Shown here one piece after another: positions 27,070 through 36,145 of a stretch of 64,000 bases of DNA (the stretch's first letter is position 1; each line of letters opens with the position of its first letter). The notes below the pieces were generated by a model. That model did no database searches and was not told the origin of the DNA. It saw nothing but the letters and a program-made list of their open reading frames with translations. Position numbers and translations under genes: made by a program. The DNA comes from Bordetella genomosp. 10 (GTDB lineage Bacteria; Pseudomonadota; Gammaproteobacteria; Burkholderiales; Burkholderiaceae_B): NCBI RefSeq assembly GCF_002261225.1, contig NZ_NEVM01000002.1, forward strand, positions 496,001-560,000, given 5' to 3'.

Positions 27070-28413
27070 CTACACCGGACTATGCATGAAGAACTGCGCG
27101 ATGATCGTGGCGCCGATGAAGGTTCCGCCGTTGGCGGCGAAGGAGACCGCGACGATGCGCCAGCCTAGCCGGCGGAAGGCGGGGACGTCCTTGGCGATCG
27201 ACAGGCCGGCGAAGGCGAGAATCGGCGTGGAGAGCGCGAGGAAGTTGATCTTGCCGGTGAGGGCGGCGATGTCGTGGGCGCCGGGGAATCCCGGATAGGT
27301 CAGGATCATGCCGATGAGCGAGACCCATATCACCGCGGGGAGCTTGCGCGCCGTCAGGCGATAGAGCGCGTAGCCGACGCCGACGACGCCGACGATGATC
27401 GCCATGCCGGCGATGGCGGCCGGGTCGGTCGCGGGCACCTTGTAGTTGATCCAGTTGCCGAAGAGCGAGAATACGCCGACGGCGATCCACACGACGATTT
27501 GCGCGCCGATGCCCGACTTGGGCAGTTCATGCTCGATGTCCGCGCCGATGTCGGCGGCGTCGATCGACGCTTTCGTGGTGCGGCCGAGGATGGGCTCCAG
27601 CACCTTGTACGCCCAGAGCGTAAAGGGCAGTGACAGGAAAAGCGTGAAGTAGGTGCCGATCGTGGTCGTGATGAGGTTGCTGGCCGCGGCGAAGGCGGCG
27701 ATGTCCTTGGCGACCTCGGGCGGCTGCTGCGCGGCGATGGCGCCCGACGCGGCCGCCATCAGGCTGCCCGATCCGACCCCCGCGCCCATCGCCAGCGCGA
27801 GCGGATTGAATATGCCCAGGCTCGTCAGCAGCCCGGCAAGCAGCGCGATGAATACCGCGCCGAACACGGTCCCCGTGAGGTACTCGGCCAGGACGCCCTG
27901 GCCCTCGGGCGATTTCATGCCGAAGCGTTCGCCGATGATCGCCAGGCTGGGCTCCCGTCCCACCGAGAACGTCGCGCCGATGGCCTGGCGCTTGATGCCC
28001 AGCAGCAGCGCCAGGGGCAGGCCGAATATCATCGTGCCGAAGAAGTGGCCGAATTCCTGGAACAGCAGGCCTGCGCCGGACGCCACGAGCTTCGGAATGG
28101 CGCCGCCGACCAGCAGGCCCAGCTTGGCGATGAACAGCAGCAGCACGGGCTGGAGCAGCGACGCCGCCGTGCGCTGCATGTCGCTGTTGATGCGCACGCC
28201 GGCCGGCATGCGCTTCGCGTTCAGCCCCAGCACCGCGCCGATGAGGACCGCCCACAATAGCGGCAGCAGCACGATCTCCGTCGACCCCAGCGGGATCGAG
28301 ACGTTGCCGATGAATTCGGCGATGAGGACGATGACGAAAGCCGCGATGAACAGGCGGGTCTGCTCGCCCATCGATGCGACCCGGACCGGCGGGTAGACGG
28401 ATTGCGTGGACAT
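27070..28413 (-). CDS. DUF3100-like multi-pass membrane protein
   Basis: This 447-residue inner-membrane protein has about ten hydrophobic segments. It resembles proteins annotated DUF3100: FGHFFGTMIFGLPLALLLG, ATFSVGREPSLAIIGERFGM, and GAGVGSGSLMAAASGA with small-residue membrane helices. The function is not established; the family looks like a transporter or exporter. It is the last gene of an operon with a 3-HIBADH-like enzyme and an aldehyde dehydrogenase, 54 bases after the latter. That placement suggests it moves the substrate or product of those enzymes (inference). Where the other modules carry a Bug receptor, this one carries this protein. Confidence 0.78.
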   Translation of the reverse strand: MSTQSVYPPVRVASMGEQTRLFIAAFVIVLIAEFIGNVSIPLGSTEIVLLPLLWAVLIGAVLGLNAKRMPAGVRINSDMQRTAASLLQPVLLLFIAKLGLLVGGAIPKLVASGAGLLFQEFGHFFGTMIFGLPLALLLGIKRQAIGATFSVGREPSLAIIGERFGMKSPEGQGVLAEYLTGTVFGAVFIALLAGLLTSLGIFNPLALAMGAGVGSGSLMAAASGAIAAQQPPEVAKDIAAFAAASNLITTTIGTYFTLFLSLPFTLWAYKVLEPILGRTTKASIDAADIGADIEHELPKSGIGAQIVVWIAVGVFSLFGNWINYKVPATDPAAIAGMAIIVGVVGVGYALYRLTARKLPAVIWVSLIGMILTYPGFPGAHDIAALTGKINFLALSTPILAFAGLSIAKDVPAFRRLGWRIVAVSFAANGGTFIGATIIAQFFMHSPV

Positions 28414-28467
28414 GTGATTTCCCCTTGTCTGTTGGTATGAAGTCGGTGCCGCGACGGGCCTTGCGCG

Positions 28468-29994
28468 TCAGCTATCGACGGCGGGCGCGTAGCCGAAGGG
28501 CTGGTTCGGCTGCTCGGCGGTTTCCACCCAGACGCTCTTGACCTGCGTATATTCCTGCAGCGCCTCGATGCCGCTGGAGCGGCCGTAGCCCGAGGCGTCG
28601 TATCCGCCGAAGGGCGAGGCCACGTTGATGGTCTTGTACATATTGACCCAGAAGGTGCCCGCCTTGACCTGGGCCGCCACGCGGAACGCGCGCCCGATGT
28701 CCCGCGTCCACACCGCGCCGGCCAGCCCGAAGTCGCTGTCGTTGGCGATCGCCACGGCCTCCTCCTCGGTGTCGAACGGAATCGCCACGACCACCGGCCC
28801 GAATATCTCGGTGCGCGCCACGGCCATCTGGTTGGTCGCCTTCCCCAGCACGGTCGGCCGCACGTAATAGCCGGGGCCTTCCACCTTGCCGGCCGGGCCG
28901 CCGACGATCTCGGCGCCTTCCCTGACGCCGGCGTCGATCATGTCGAGAACGTGGCGATACTGCCTGGCGTTCTGTATCGGACCCACTTCCGTTTCGGCGG
29001 CGGTGGGCTCGCCCACGCGCAGGCGGCTGGCGCCCGCGGCGACCATTCCGACGAACTCGTCGTAGATGCGCCGCTGCACCAGCAGGCGCGAACCGGCCAC
29101 GCAGCTCTGGCCCGCGTTGCCGAAAATGGCGGCCTGCGCGCCTATGCACGCGCGTTCGAGATCCGCATCCTCGAAGACGATATTCGCGGATTTTCCGCCG
29201 AGCTCCAGCAGGCAGGGGATGCAGCGCGCCGCGGCGGCCGCGGCGATCTTGCCGCCGGTCGGCACGGAGCCGACGAATACGACCTTCTTCACGGCGGCGT
29301 GGCCCAGGGCCGCCTGTCCCGTCGTGTGCCCGAAACCCGCCAGCACGTTGATGACGCCCTTGGGAATACCCGCCCGCTCGGCCAGCGCCGCGACCGCCAG
29401 CGAGGACAGCGGCGTCAGTTCGGAGGGCTTGAGCAGCACCGCGTTCCCCATGCAGATCGCCGGCGCGATCTGCCAGCCGCAGGTGTTCAGCGGCGCATTC
29501 CACGGCGTGATCTGCAGCACGACGCCATAGGGTTCGCGCCGCGTGTAGTTGAGATGGCCGCTGGGGACGGGGATGACGTTGCCGTACAGCTTGTCGGTCC
29601 AGCCGCCGTAGTATTCGAACATCTCGGCCACGCGCAGGGCTTCGCCCCGGCAATCCCGGATGGGCTTGCCCGCCGAGAGCGATTCGAGCCGGGCGAGGGG
29701 CTCGATATGGGCGCGCAGCAGCCGTCCCGCTTCCTGCATCAGCCGCCCGCGCTCCGCGTGGCTCAGCGCGGCCCACGCCTTCTGGCCGGCGCGCGCCGCC
29801 TCGGCGGCCCGGGTGGCGACCCCGGGGCCCGCATCCGGGTAGCTGGCCAGGCGCTCGCCCGTGGCGGGATTCACGAGCGCGATCTCCTCGCCTTCGCCCT
29901 CGACGATCTCGCCGTTGACGTAGGAGCCGATGCGGCCTTCGGGGAAAAACGGAGTGAAAGCGGCGAGCAGCCGATCGCTGATATGGGATTGCAT
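28468..29994 (-). CDS. NAD(P)-dependent aldehyde dehydrogenase, third module
   Basis: This 508-residue ALDH has Glu264 in LELGGKSAN and Cys298 in NAGQSC, plus ITPWNAPLNTCGWQ and TEIFGPVVVAIP. It belongs to the same broad group as the ALDHs at 10382 and 23441 but is clearly more diverged (TPWNAP instead of MPWNSP; SC instead of NC before the nucleophile). The start at 29994 follows AGAGGAA. It lies between a 3-HIBADH-like gene and the DUF3100 gene, all on the same strand. Confidence 0.93.
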   Translation of the reverse strand: MQSHISDRLLAAFTPFFPEGRIGSYVNGEIVEGEGEEIALVNPATGERLASYPDAGPGVATRAAEAARAGQKAWAALSHAERGRLMQEAGRLLRAHIEPLARLESLSAGKPIRDCRGEALRVAEMFEYYGGWTDKLYGNVIPVPSGHLNYTRREPYGVVLQITPWNAPLNTCGWQIAPAICMGNAVLLKPSELTPLSSLAVAALAERAGIPKGVINVLAGFGHTTGQAALGHAAVKKVVFVGSVPTGGKIAAAAAARCIPCLLELGGKSANIVFEDADLERACIGAQAAIFGNAGQSCVAGSRLLVQRRIYDEFVGMVAAGASRLRVGEPTAAETEVGPIQNARQYRHVLDMIDAGVREGAEIVGGPAGKVEGPGYYVRPTVLGKATNQMAVARTEIFGPVVVAIPFDTEEEAVAIANDSDFGLAGAVWTRDIGRAFRVAAQVKAGTFWVNMYKTINVASPFGGYDASGYGRSSGIEALQEYTQVKSVWVETAEQPNQPFGYAPAVDS

Positions 29995-30015
29995 GGGGTT
30001 CCTCTGTGAATGCCA

Positions 30016-30057
30016 GATGCCAAATACTGGATGCCAAATGCTGGATGCTGGATGCGG
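30016..30057. repeat. Short imperfect tandem repeat
   Basis: GATGCCAAATACTG (30016-30029) and GATGCCAAATGCTG (30030-30043) are tandem 14-mers differing at one base, followed by two partial copies, GATGCTG and GATGCGG. They fill the gap between the 3-HIBADH-like stop and the aldehyde dehydrogenase start. Probably slippage-derived spacer. Confidence 0.6.
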
Positions 30058-30060
30058 GCT

Positions 30061-30927
30061 TCAGCGATTGCCGAGTTCGACGATGCGGTTGAAGTCTTCA
30101 TCGTCGGCGATGGTCTGCGCGCTCCCGGCCCACAATTCGGCGACCTTGGCCGACAGCGGAAGGTCCAGGCCGAGCGCGCCGATGAGCTCCTGCCCCAGCC
30201 GCACGTCCTTGCGCATGAGCTTCATGGTGAAGCCGGAGTCGAATTTCCCGTTCATGATCCAGGTCGGGAAACTGTGTTCGGTGACGAAGCTGCGGCCCGA
30301 GCCCGCGTTGATGCCTTGCAGCAGGGCCTCGGTGGGGACGCCGGCGCGCGCCGCCATGCGGGTGATTTCGGCGGCGACGATCAGATGGGAGGCGGTGAAG
30401 AGATTGTTGGCGATCTTGGCGACGTGGCCGGCGCCGACGCCGCCCACGTGCACCCGCTTGCCGCTCATGGCTTCGAGCACCGGCATCGCGCGCGCCAGGT
30501 CCTCGTCGGAAGCGCCGATGACCATTGCCATCGTGCCCTCGCGCGCGCCCTTGGGGCCGCCGCTGACGGGCGCGTCCATCATGCGCATGCCGGCGGCCTC
30601 CAGTTGCGCGGCGAGCCGGCGCGTCGTTTCGGGATGGGAGGTCGACGTGTCGATGACCAGCAGCCCCGGTTTGGCGTTGGCGATGATGCCCCCGGGTCCG
30701 GCGACCACCTCGGCGACGATCGCCGCGGTGGGCAGCGAGAGGATGACGATGTCGGCGGCCTGGACCACTTCCCCGATGGTGTCGACCGTTTTCACGCCTT
30801 CGGCGGCCACGCTCGCGCGCGCCGCCGCCGACGCGTCGGTTCCGGTCACGGCGAAACCGCCGCGCCCGAGGGTTAGCGCCATGCCGCGGCCCATGTTGCC
30901 GAGGCCGATTACGCCGATGCTCTTCAT
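30061..30927 (-). CDS. 3-hydroxyisobutyrate dehydrogenase family oxidoreductase, third module
   Basis: This 288-residue protein begins MKSIGVIGLGNMGRGMALTL, has DAPVSGGPKGAREG near residue 117, the lysine helix AKIANNLF, and ends EDFNRIVELGNR. The start at 30927 is the canonical one; the frame back to 31071 would overlap the divergent promoter. First gene of an operon with the aldehyde dehydrogenase and the DUF3100 protein. A LysR gene is divergent 165 bases away. Confidence 0.92.
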   Translation of the reverse strand: MKSIGVIGLGNMGRGMALTLGRGGFAVTGTDASAAARASVAAEGVKTVDTIGEVVQAADIVILSLPTAAIVAEVVAGPGGIIANAKPGLLVIDTSTSHPETTRRLAAQLEAAGMRMMDAPVSGGPKGAREGTMAMVIGASDEDLARAMPVLEAMSGKRVHVGGVGAGHVAKIANNLFTASHLIVAAEITRMAARAGVPTEALLQGINAGSGRSFVTEHSFPTWIMNGKFDSGFTMKLMRKDVRLGQELIGALGLDLPLSAKVAELWAGSAQTIADDEDFNRIVELGNR

Positions 30928-31092
30928 GTCCTTCGCTCTCCGTGGAATGCCTGCGACGGGGTCTTCGCAGGCCTGCGCCGGGTTGGCGCGCGATAAAGTC
31001 CCGGCAGAATCCCATGAAGCTGTTCTGACAAAAATATCAATGGCGGTACAATTGCGTTGCTTTTCAGTCAACGCTCATGGGGCCAGGGGCGC

Positions 31093-32037
31093 ATGGAGAC
31101 GATCGACGATCGCAGGATCCGCTACCTCTACGAGGCGGTAATCGCCGGCTCCGTGCGGGCCGCCGCGGACAAGATGGACATGAATCCCTCGGTGGTCAGC
31201 AGGCAGATCGCGCATCTGGAGTCCGAACTCGCGATTTCCCTCATCGAGCGCCATGGGCGGGGCATCCGGCCCACGGAAGCGGGCATGATGCTGGTCGAAT
31301 ACCATCGGCAGCACCGGGCGCACCAGAGCGACCTGGCGACCAAGCTCGGAGAATTGCGCAGGCTGGAGCGCGGGCACATCGATCTGGTGCTGGGCGAGGG
31401 ATTCGTCAGCGACCTGATGGCCGAGCCCTTGCAGCAGTTCTGGGCCGCGCATCCGGGCCTGACGATCAAGATGAACCTGGCGGGGACCAACGATGTGCTG
31501 CGCCAGGTCAGCGAAGACCTCGCGCATATCGGCCTGGTCTACAACCCATCGGTGAGTTCGACTATTCGTTCGCGCGTCGCGGTGCGCCAGCCCATGTGCG
31601 CCGTCGTGCCGCCCGGGCATCCGCTCACGCGGCTGGAGCGGCAGCCCCTGTTCAAGCACGTCGCGGAATATCCCCTGGCTCTCATGCATGGTTCCTACGG
31701 CACCCGCCAGGTGGTCGCCCTGGCCGAACAGATGGACCGCATCCGGCTCACGCCCAAGCTCGTCACCGACTCCATCACCGTGGTCAAGCGCTTCGTCATC
31801 GGCGGCCTCGGGGTCGGATTGCTGCCGGCGTTCTCGGTGTCGCAGGAAATCGATTCGGGCGACGTGCTTGCCCTGGAGATCGACCATCCCTTGCTGGCCG
31901 GCGCCGAGGCCCACATCATCACGCGGCTGGGGCGGCAGCTTCCGACCGCCGCCAACCAATTGCTGCTGAGGTTGATCGCCACCATGCGCGCCTTCAAGGA
32001 CATGAGTTTCCGCAAGACCGGAGGGGACCGGCGATGA
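31093..32037 (+). CDS. LysR family transcriptional regulator
   Basis: This 314-residue regulator starts METIDDRRIRYLYEAVIAGSV, with recognition helix NPSVVSRQIAHLE. It is divergent from the 3-HIBADH/ALDH/DUF3100 operon and probably regulates it. Its stop overlaps the start of a TsaC-like gene (ATGA at 32034-32037), so the two are translationally coupled. The frame can be read back to 31057, but a ribosome-binding-like AGGGGC precedes the ATG at 31093. Confidence 0.88.
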   Translation: METIDDRRIRYLYEAVIAGSVRAAADKMDMNPSVVSRQIAHLESELAISLIERHGRGIRPTEAGMMLVEYHRQHRAHQSDLATKLGELRRLERGHIDLVLGEGFVSDLMAEPLQQFWAAHPGLTIKMNLAGTNDVLRQVSEDLAHIGLVYNPSVSSTIRSRVAVRQPMCAVVPPGHPLTRLERQPLFKHVAEYPLALMHGSYGTRQVVALAEQMDRIRLTPKLVTDSITVVKRFVIGGLGVGLLPAFSVSQEIDSGDVLALEIDHPLLAGAEAHIITRLGRQLPTAANQLLLRLIATMRAFKDMSFRKTGGDRR

Positions 32038-32600
32038 GCGTGTTGACCAACGATCCCGCGGATCTGGCCATGCCGCTGCGCGGCGGGCGCATCGTGGCCT
32101 ATCCGACGGAGGCCGTGTTCGGGCTGGGCTGCGATCCGCATTCGGAGCGCGCCGTCGCGGATCTGGCGGCGCTCAAGCAGCGCAGTCCGGAGCAGGGCTT
32201 TCTGCTGATCGGCTCGGATTTCGCGCAGATCGCGCCTTACATCGATATGGGGAAAACCCCCGCCGACGCGCTGGACCGCGCCATGGCGACCTGGCCCGGG
32301 CCCTATACCTGGATCTTTCCCGCATCGCCGCATGCGCCGTCGTGGCTCAGGGGCACGCGCGCGGGCGTGGCGCTGCGCGTCACCGGGCATGCGTGGGCCG
32401 CGCGCGTGTGCGAGGCTTTCGGCGCGGCCATCGTGTCCACCAGCGCCAACCCGCACGGCTTGCCCCCCGCCAGGACGGCGCGCGAGGCGCAGGCCTATTT
32501 TCCAACCGGGCTGGGCGCGATTCTCGACGCGCCGGTCGGCGCGCAAGGGCGGCCGTCGACGATTCGCGACGCGCTGACGGGCGCGATCGCCCGCGCCTAG
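32034..32600 (+). CDS. tsaC: Sua5/YciO/YrdC family protein, TsaC-like
   Basis: This 188-residue protein resembles TsaC, which makes threonylcarbamoyl-AMP from threonine, bicarbonate and ATP for the t6A37 modification of tRNA. Signature segments are GRIVAYPTEAVFGLGCDP (residues ~19-36), LKQRSPEQGFLLIGSD, the PGPYTWIFPA loop, GVALRVTGH and STSANPHGLPPARTA near residue 140. The length fits TsaC rather than the longer Sua5 form. Coupling to a LysR gene by a 4-base overlap is unusual for this enzyme. It could be a second copy or a YciO-like paralogue, which cannot be decided here. Confidence 0.85.
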   Translation: MSVLTNDPADLAMPLRGGRIVAYPTEAVFGLGCDPHSERAVADLAALKQRSPEQGFLLIGSDFAQIAPYIDMGKTPADALDRAMATWPGPYTWIFPASPHAPSWLRGTRAGVALRVTGHAWAARVCEAFGAAIVSTSANPHGLPPARTAREAQAYFPTGLGAILDAPVGAQGRPSTIRDALTGAIARA

Positions 32601-32766
32601 GCCATGTTTCTTCGGATAGCCCCGGCGGGTTGACCGTTCCCGATCCGCCAACGCATTCCAAATTCTCAAGCCGTTCGACAAATCGGAAATTCCCAAACAG
32701 CCGATGGCTGCTCCACCATGGATATCGGTCGCGCAAGACGGCCGCCGATAAATACGGAGGAGATCG

Positions 32767-33768
32767 ATGAAAAAAGCCATAGGCATGGGGGGATTGCTGC
32801 GCCGCCTCGCGTTTTGCGGCTGCGCAAGCCTTGCCGCCGTCAGCGCCACGCAGGCCGACGCCGCCCGGAACTACCCCAACCACAGCATACGCATGGTCGT
32901 CGCCGGCGCGCCCGGCGGAGCAAGCGATACGATTGCCCGGATTCTTTCGGAAAAAGTGGGCAGCATCCTGGGGCAATCCGTGGTGGTCGAGAACCGGCCT
33001 GGGGCGGGCACCATGCTGGCCTCCGAATTCGTCGCCAAGGCGCCGCCGGACGGCTACATCATCCAGTTCATCACGGACAGCCACACCATCAATGGCGCCT
33101 TGCGCAAGCACTTGCGCTACGACCCGGTGCGCGATTTCTCCGCGGTGACGCTGCTCGCCACCCAGCCGAATCTCATCATGGTGGCCAAGGACGTCCCCGT
33201 CCAGACGCTGGGCGACCTGGTCGCGCTCGCCAAGAAGGAGCCGGGCAAGCTCACCTTCGGTTCCCCCGGCGTCGGCTCCTCCAGCGCCATGGCGGGGGAG
33301 CTGTTCAAGGCCGTGACCGGGGCCGACCTGCTGCACGTTCCCTACGTGGGCGGGACGCCGGCGGTGATGGACGCATTGGGCGGCCGGGTGGACGCCTTGT
33401 TCCTGCCGGTGATCGACATGGCGCAATACGCGAAGAACGGCCGCCTGCGCGCGCTGGCCATTACCAGCAAGCACCGGTCTCCCCTGGTTCCCGACGTGCC
33501 GACGAACGCCGAGGCCGGCGTGCCGGGCGTGGAGGCGGGCGCCTGGTACGGCATCGCCGCGCCCGGCAAGACGCCGGCCTCCGTCATCCAGATCCTGAAC
33601 CATGCCTTCGTGGCGGCGCTGAAGGATCCGACCGTGCGGGAAAGACTGTTGGCCACCGGTTCGGAAGTGATCGGCAGCACGCCGGATTATTTCGCCCGAT
33701 ACATGGTGGACGACATCGCGCACTGGAAGCATCTGGTGCAGGAAAAACCGAGCCTGGCCATCGATTGA
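32767..33768 (+). CDS. Bug family periplasmic solute receptor
   Basis: This 333-residue receptor has a leader with a basic start (MKKAIGMGGLLRRLAFCGC), cleaved near ADA. The core has IRMVVAGAPGGASDTIARIL, VVENRPGAGTMLA, PDGYIIQFI and VPYVGGTPAVMDALGGR. A good GGAG site precedes the ATG. A cysteine in the leader (FCGCAS) could fit a lipobox only poorly, so a soluble receptor is preferred. It is followed after 63 bases by an MmgE/PrpD gene, probably in one operon. No membrane transporter genes adjoin. Confidence 0.9.
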   Translation: MKKAIGMGGLLRRLAFCGCASLAAVSATQADAARNYPNHSIRMVVAGAPGGASDTIARILSEKVGSILGQSVVVENRPGAGTMLASEFVAKAPPDGYIIQFITDSHTINGALRKHLRYDPVRDFSAVTLLATQPNLIMVAKDVPVQTLGDLVALAKKEPGKLTFGSPGVGSSSAMAGELFKAVTGADLLHVPYVGGTPAVMDALGGRVDALFLPVIDMAQYAKNGRLRALAITSKHRSPLVPDVPTNAEAGVPGVEAGAWYGIAAPGKTPASVIQILNHAFVAALKDPTVRERLLATGSEVIGSTPDYFARYMVDDIAHWKHLVQEKPSLAID

Positions 33769-33831
33769 CGCGGCCGATTCGCAACCCGTTCCTCACCCCA
33801 TTTCGCCCCCCATCCGAAGGAAGTTGTCGTC

Positions 33832-35190
33832 ATGAGTCATGGAATCGCCCTGGCCAGGTTCGCGGCTGGTCTGCGTTGGGAGGATGCGCCCGCGCCGCTA
33901 CAGGACAAGCTGCTCGATCACGTGGTCGATAGCGTCGGCGTGATGTTCGCCGGCATCGACATGCCCGCCTGCATAAGCGCGCGCCTGGCGGCCGCCGAGT
34001 GGGGGCAGGGGGAAGACGCGACGATCGTCGGCCTGGCGCAGCGCGCGCCGGCCGCCAGCGCGGCATTCGTCAACGCGCTGCACGGCCGTATCCATACCTA
34101 TGACGACACCTATGAGCCCGGCACCTTGCATCCGGGCACGCCCGTCGTCGCGGCGTCCATGGCCATGGCCGAGCGCCTCGGCGCCGATGGGCGGCGCTTC
34201 CTGGGCGCCGCGCTTGCCGGCTACGAAGTCGCGGCGCGGGTCGCGGCGTCGGTGAGCCCGAGTCATTATGCGTCCGGCTTTCACAATACCGGGACCTGCG
34301 GGGTGTTCGGCACGACCGCCGCCGCGGCTCGCCTGCTGGGCCTGGACGGCGACGCCTGCGCGGAGGCCTTGGGCCTGGCCGGCGCCGCCGCCGCAGGGCT
34401 GAGGCAGCATCAGATCGACGGCTCGATGTTCGACTCCGCCCTGCATGGCGCGCGCGCCGCGCAGTCGGGCGTGATGCTGGCGCAGGTCCGCGCGCACGGG
34501 GCGGGCGGACCGCCGGGGATCCTGGACGGCCAGATGGGATTCTGCGCCGTGATGGCGCCGTCGAGCGATCCCGCCCGGCTGGACGCCGATCTGGGAACGC
34601 GCTTCGAATTCGCGCAGATGACGATCAAGCCTTATCCGACGTGCCGCTTCGCCCACGGGCCGACCGAGGCGGCGCTGACCTTGCGCCGCGATTACGGCAT
34701 CGACCCGGGCGGGATCGCCGGCGTCGAGATCGCCGCCTTTCGCCAGTCCATGGAGGTGTGCGACCGGCCCGTGCTCCACTCGGCCCTGGACGCGACTTTC
34801 AGCCACCAGTATTCGGTCGCCCTGGCGCTGGTGCATGGCACGGTGTCGCTGGACATGATCCGCCATCCGCGCACGGCCGGCGCGCTGGTGCACGACCTGC
34901 TGCCCCGCGTGAAGGTCCTGCACGATGCCGATCTGGAACGGGACTTTCCCCGCTGCTGGCCGCACCGCGTGACGGTCGTCATGCGCGACGGGCGCCGGTT
35001 CTCGATGCGCAGCGACTATCCGCCGGGCAGAGTGTCGCCGGTGCCGTCGTCGTCGGTGGACGCCAAGTTCATGTACAACGCGGCTCCTTATCTGGGCGAG
35101 CCGCGCGCGCGCGAGGCGGTCGAGGCCCTGCGCGGGATCGCCGCGGCGTCCGACGTCGGTCCGGTGTTCCGCCTGCTGTCACCTCGTTAG
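33832..35190 (+). CDS. MmgE/PrpD family protein
   Basis: This 452-residue protein is of the 2-methylcitrate dehydratase/MmgE fold, which dehydrates tricarboxylates or isomerises aconitate-like acids. Typical segments are VDSVGVMFAG near residue 34, ALHGRIHTYDDTYEPGTLHPG near residue 82, and IKPYPTCRFAHGPTEA near residue 266. The length is normal. It sits behind a Bug receptor gene, which fits uptake and dehydration of a carboxylate. Two further paralogues occur at 46788 and 48165. Its 3' end overlaps the convergent LysR gene by 12 bases. Confidence 0.9.
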   Translation: MSHGIALARFAAGLRWEDAPAPLQDKLLDHVVDSVGVMFAGIDMPACISARLAAAEWGQGEDATIVGLAQRAPAASAAFVNALHGRIHTYDDTYEPGTLHPGTPVVAASMAMAERLGADGRRFLGAALAGYEVAARVAASVSPSHYASGFHNTGTCGVFGTTAAAARLLGLDGDACAEALGLAGAAAAGLRQHQIDGSMFDSALHGARAAQSGVMLAQVRAHGAGGPPGILDGQMGFCAVMAPSSDPARLDADLGTRFEFAQMTIKPYPTCRFAHGPTEAALTLRRDYGIDPGGIAGVEIAAFRQSMEVCDRPVLHSALDATFSHQYSVALALVHGTVSLDMIRHPRTAGALVHDLLPRVKVLHDADLERDFPRCWPHRVTVVMRDGRRFSMRSDYPPGRVSPVPSSSVDAKFMYNAAPYLGEPRAREAVEALRGIAAASDVGPVFRLLSPR

Positions 35191-36144
35191 CCGGCCGACC
35201 GCATCGGGGACCGCGAGATCGGCGGCAAGGTCCCGGTGCGCCGAAGGGTCGAGCGTCAGGTCGTCGGCAATCCGATCCCGCAGCCATTCTCGAAAGAGGC
35301 GCGCGGCGCGCGTCTGGCGGCTGGGCGAGGGCGTGATCAGGTAATGGGCCGAACGCCGGCGCACGGGCTGGCCGAAAGGGCGCAGGAGGACGCCGCTGGC
35401 AAGGTCCCTGTGCAGGTGGGGCAGTTGTCCGATGGCGATGCCCAGGCCGTCGATCGCCGCCTGCCACGTCAGCAGGGAGACGCCGAAGGTCATTCTTTCG
35501 GTCTCCGCGGCCAGGTGGCCCAGCCCCGTGGCCGTCAGCCAGTCGTCCCAATCCCGCCTGCGATGGCGGGAGACCAGGAGCCGGTGCCCCAGCAGGCCGG
35601 AAGGGCGCATGGCGCCATGCACGGCCAGGTAGGCCGGCGAGCAGACGGGCTCCATTTCGTCCTCGAAGAGGACTTCCGCATTGGCCTTGGACCAGTTTTC
35701 GCCGCCTTGCACCACGCTGACGTCGACGGGATCGCGATCGTAGTCGGCGTCGACGTCGGGCAGGGCATTGATGACCTGGATCTTTATGGTCGGATACTGC
35801 CGTTCGAAATCCGGCAGGCGCGGGATCAGCCATTTGGCGGCGAAGCTCGTGGGCGTGCGGACCCGGACGCTGCTGTCGGATTGGTCCAGCGATTCGCTGG
35901 CGCGCGCGATTTCCTCGAAGGCGGGGATGATCTGTTCGGCGTAGGCCGCGCCCAGTTGCGTCAAGGTCATGCCGCGAGGGTCGCGCCGGAACAGCTTTTT
36001 CTCCAGATACGATTCCAGCAGGGCGATCTGGCGGCTGACCGCCGATTGCGTGACGTGCAGTTCCTGGGCGGCCGCCTTCAGGTTGCGGGTGCGCGCCACG
36101 ACCTCGAATGCGCGCAGCGCGTTGAGCGGGGGCGTCCGGCTCAT
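35179..36144 (-). CDS. LysR family transcriptional regulator (GcvA-like)
   Basis: This 321-residue protein begins MSRTPPLNALRAFEVVARTRNLKAAA, with recognition helix TQSAVSRQIALLE, a start typical of the GcvA branch. The start at 36144 lies one base after the stop of the upstream IclR gene (TGA-G-ATG), so both regulators are probably translated from one message. The frame back to 36270 overlaps the IclR gene. It probably regulates the convergent Bug/PrpD operon or the divergent CoA operon; the layout does not decide which. Confidence 0.88.
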   Translation of the reverse strand: MSRTPPLNALRAFEVVARTRNLKAAAQELHVTQSAVSRQIALLESYLEKKLFRRDPRGMTLTQLGAAYAEQIIPAFEEIARASESLDQSDSSVRVRTPTSFAAKWLIPRLPDFERQYPTIKIQVINALPDVDADYDRDPVDVSVVQGGENWSKANAEVLFEDEMEPVCSPAYLAVHGAMRPSGLLGHRLLVSRHRRRDWDDWLTATGLGHLAAETERMTFGVSLLTWQAAIDGLGIAIGQLPHLHRDLASGVLLRPFGQPVRRRSAHYLITPSPSRQTRAARLFREWLRDRIADDLTLDPSAHRDLAADLAVPDAVGRLTR

Positions 36145-36145
36145 C

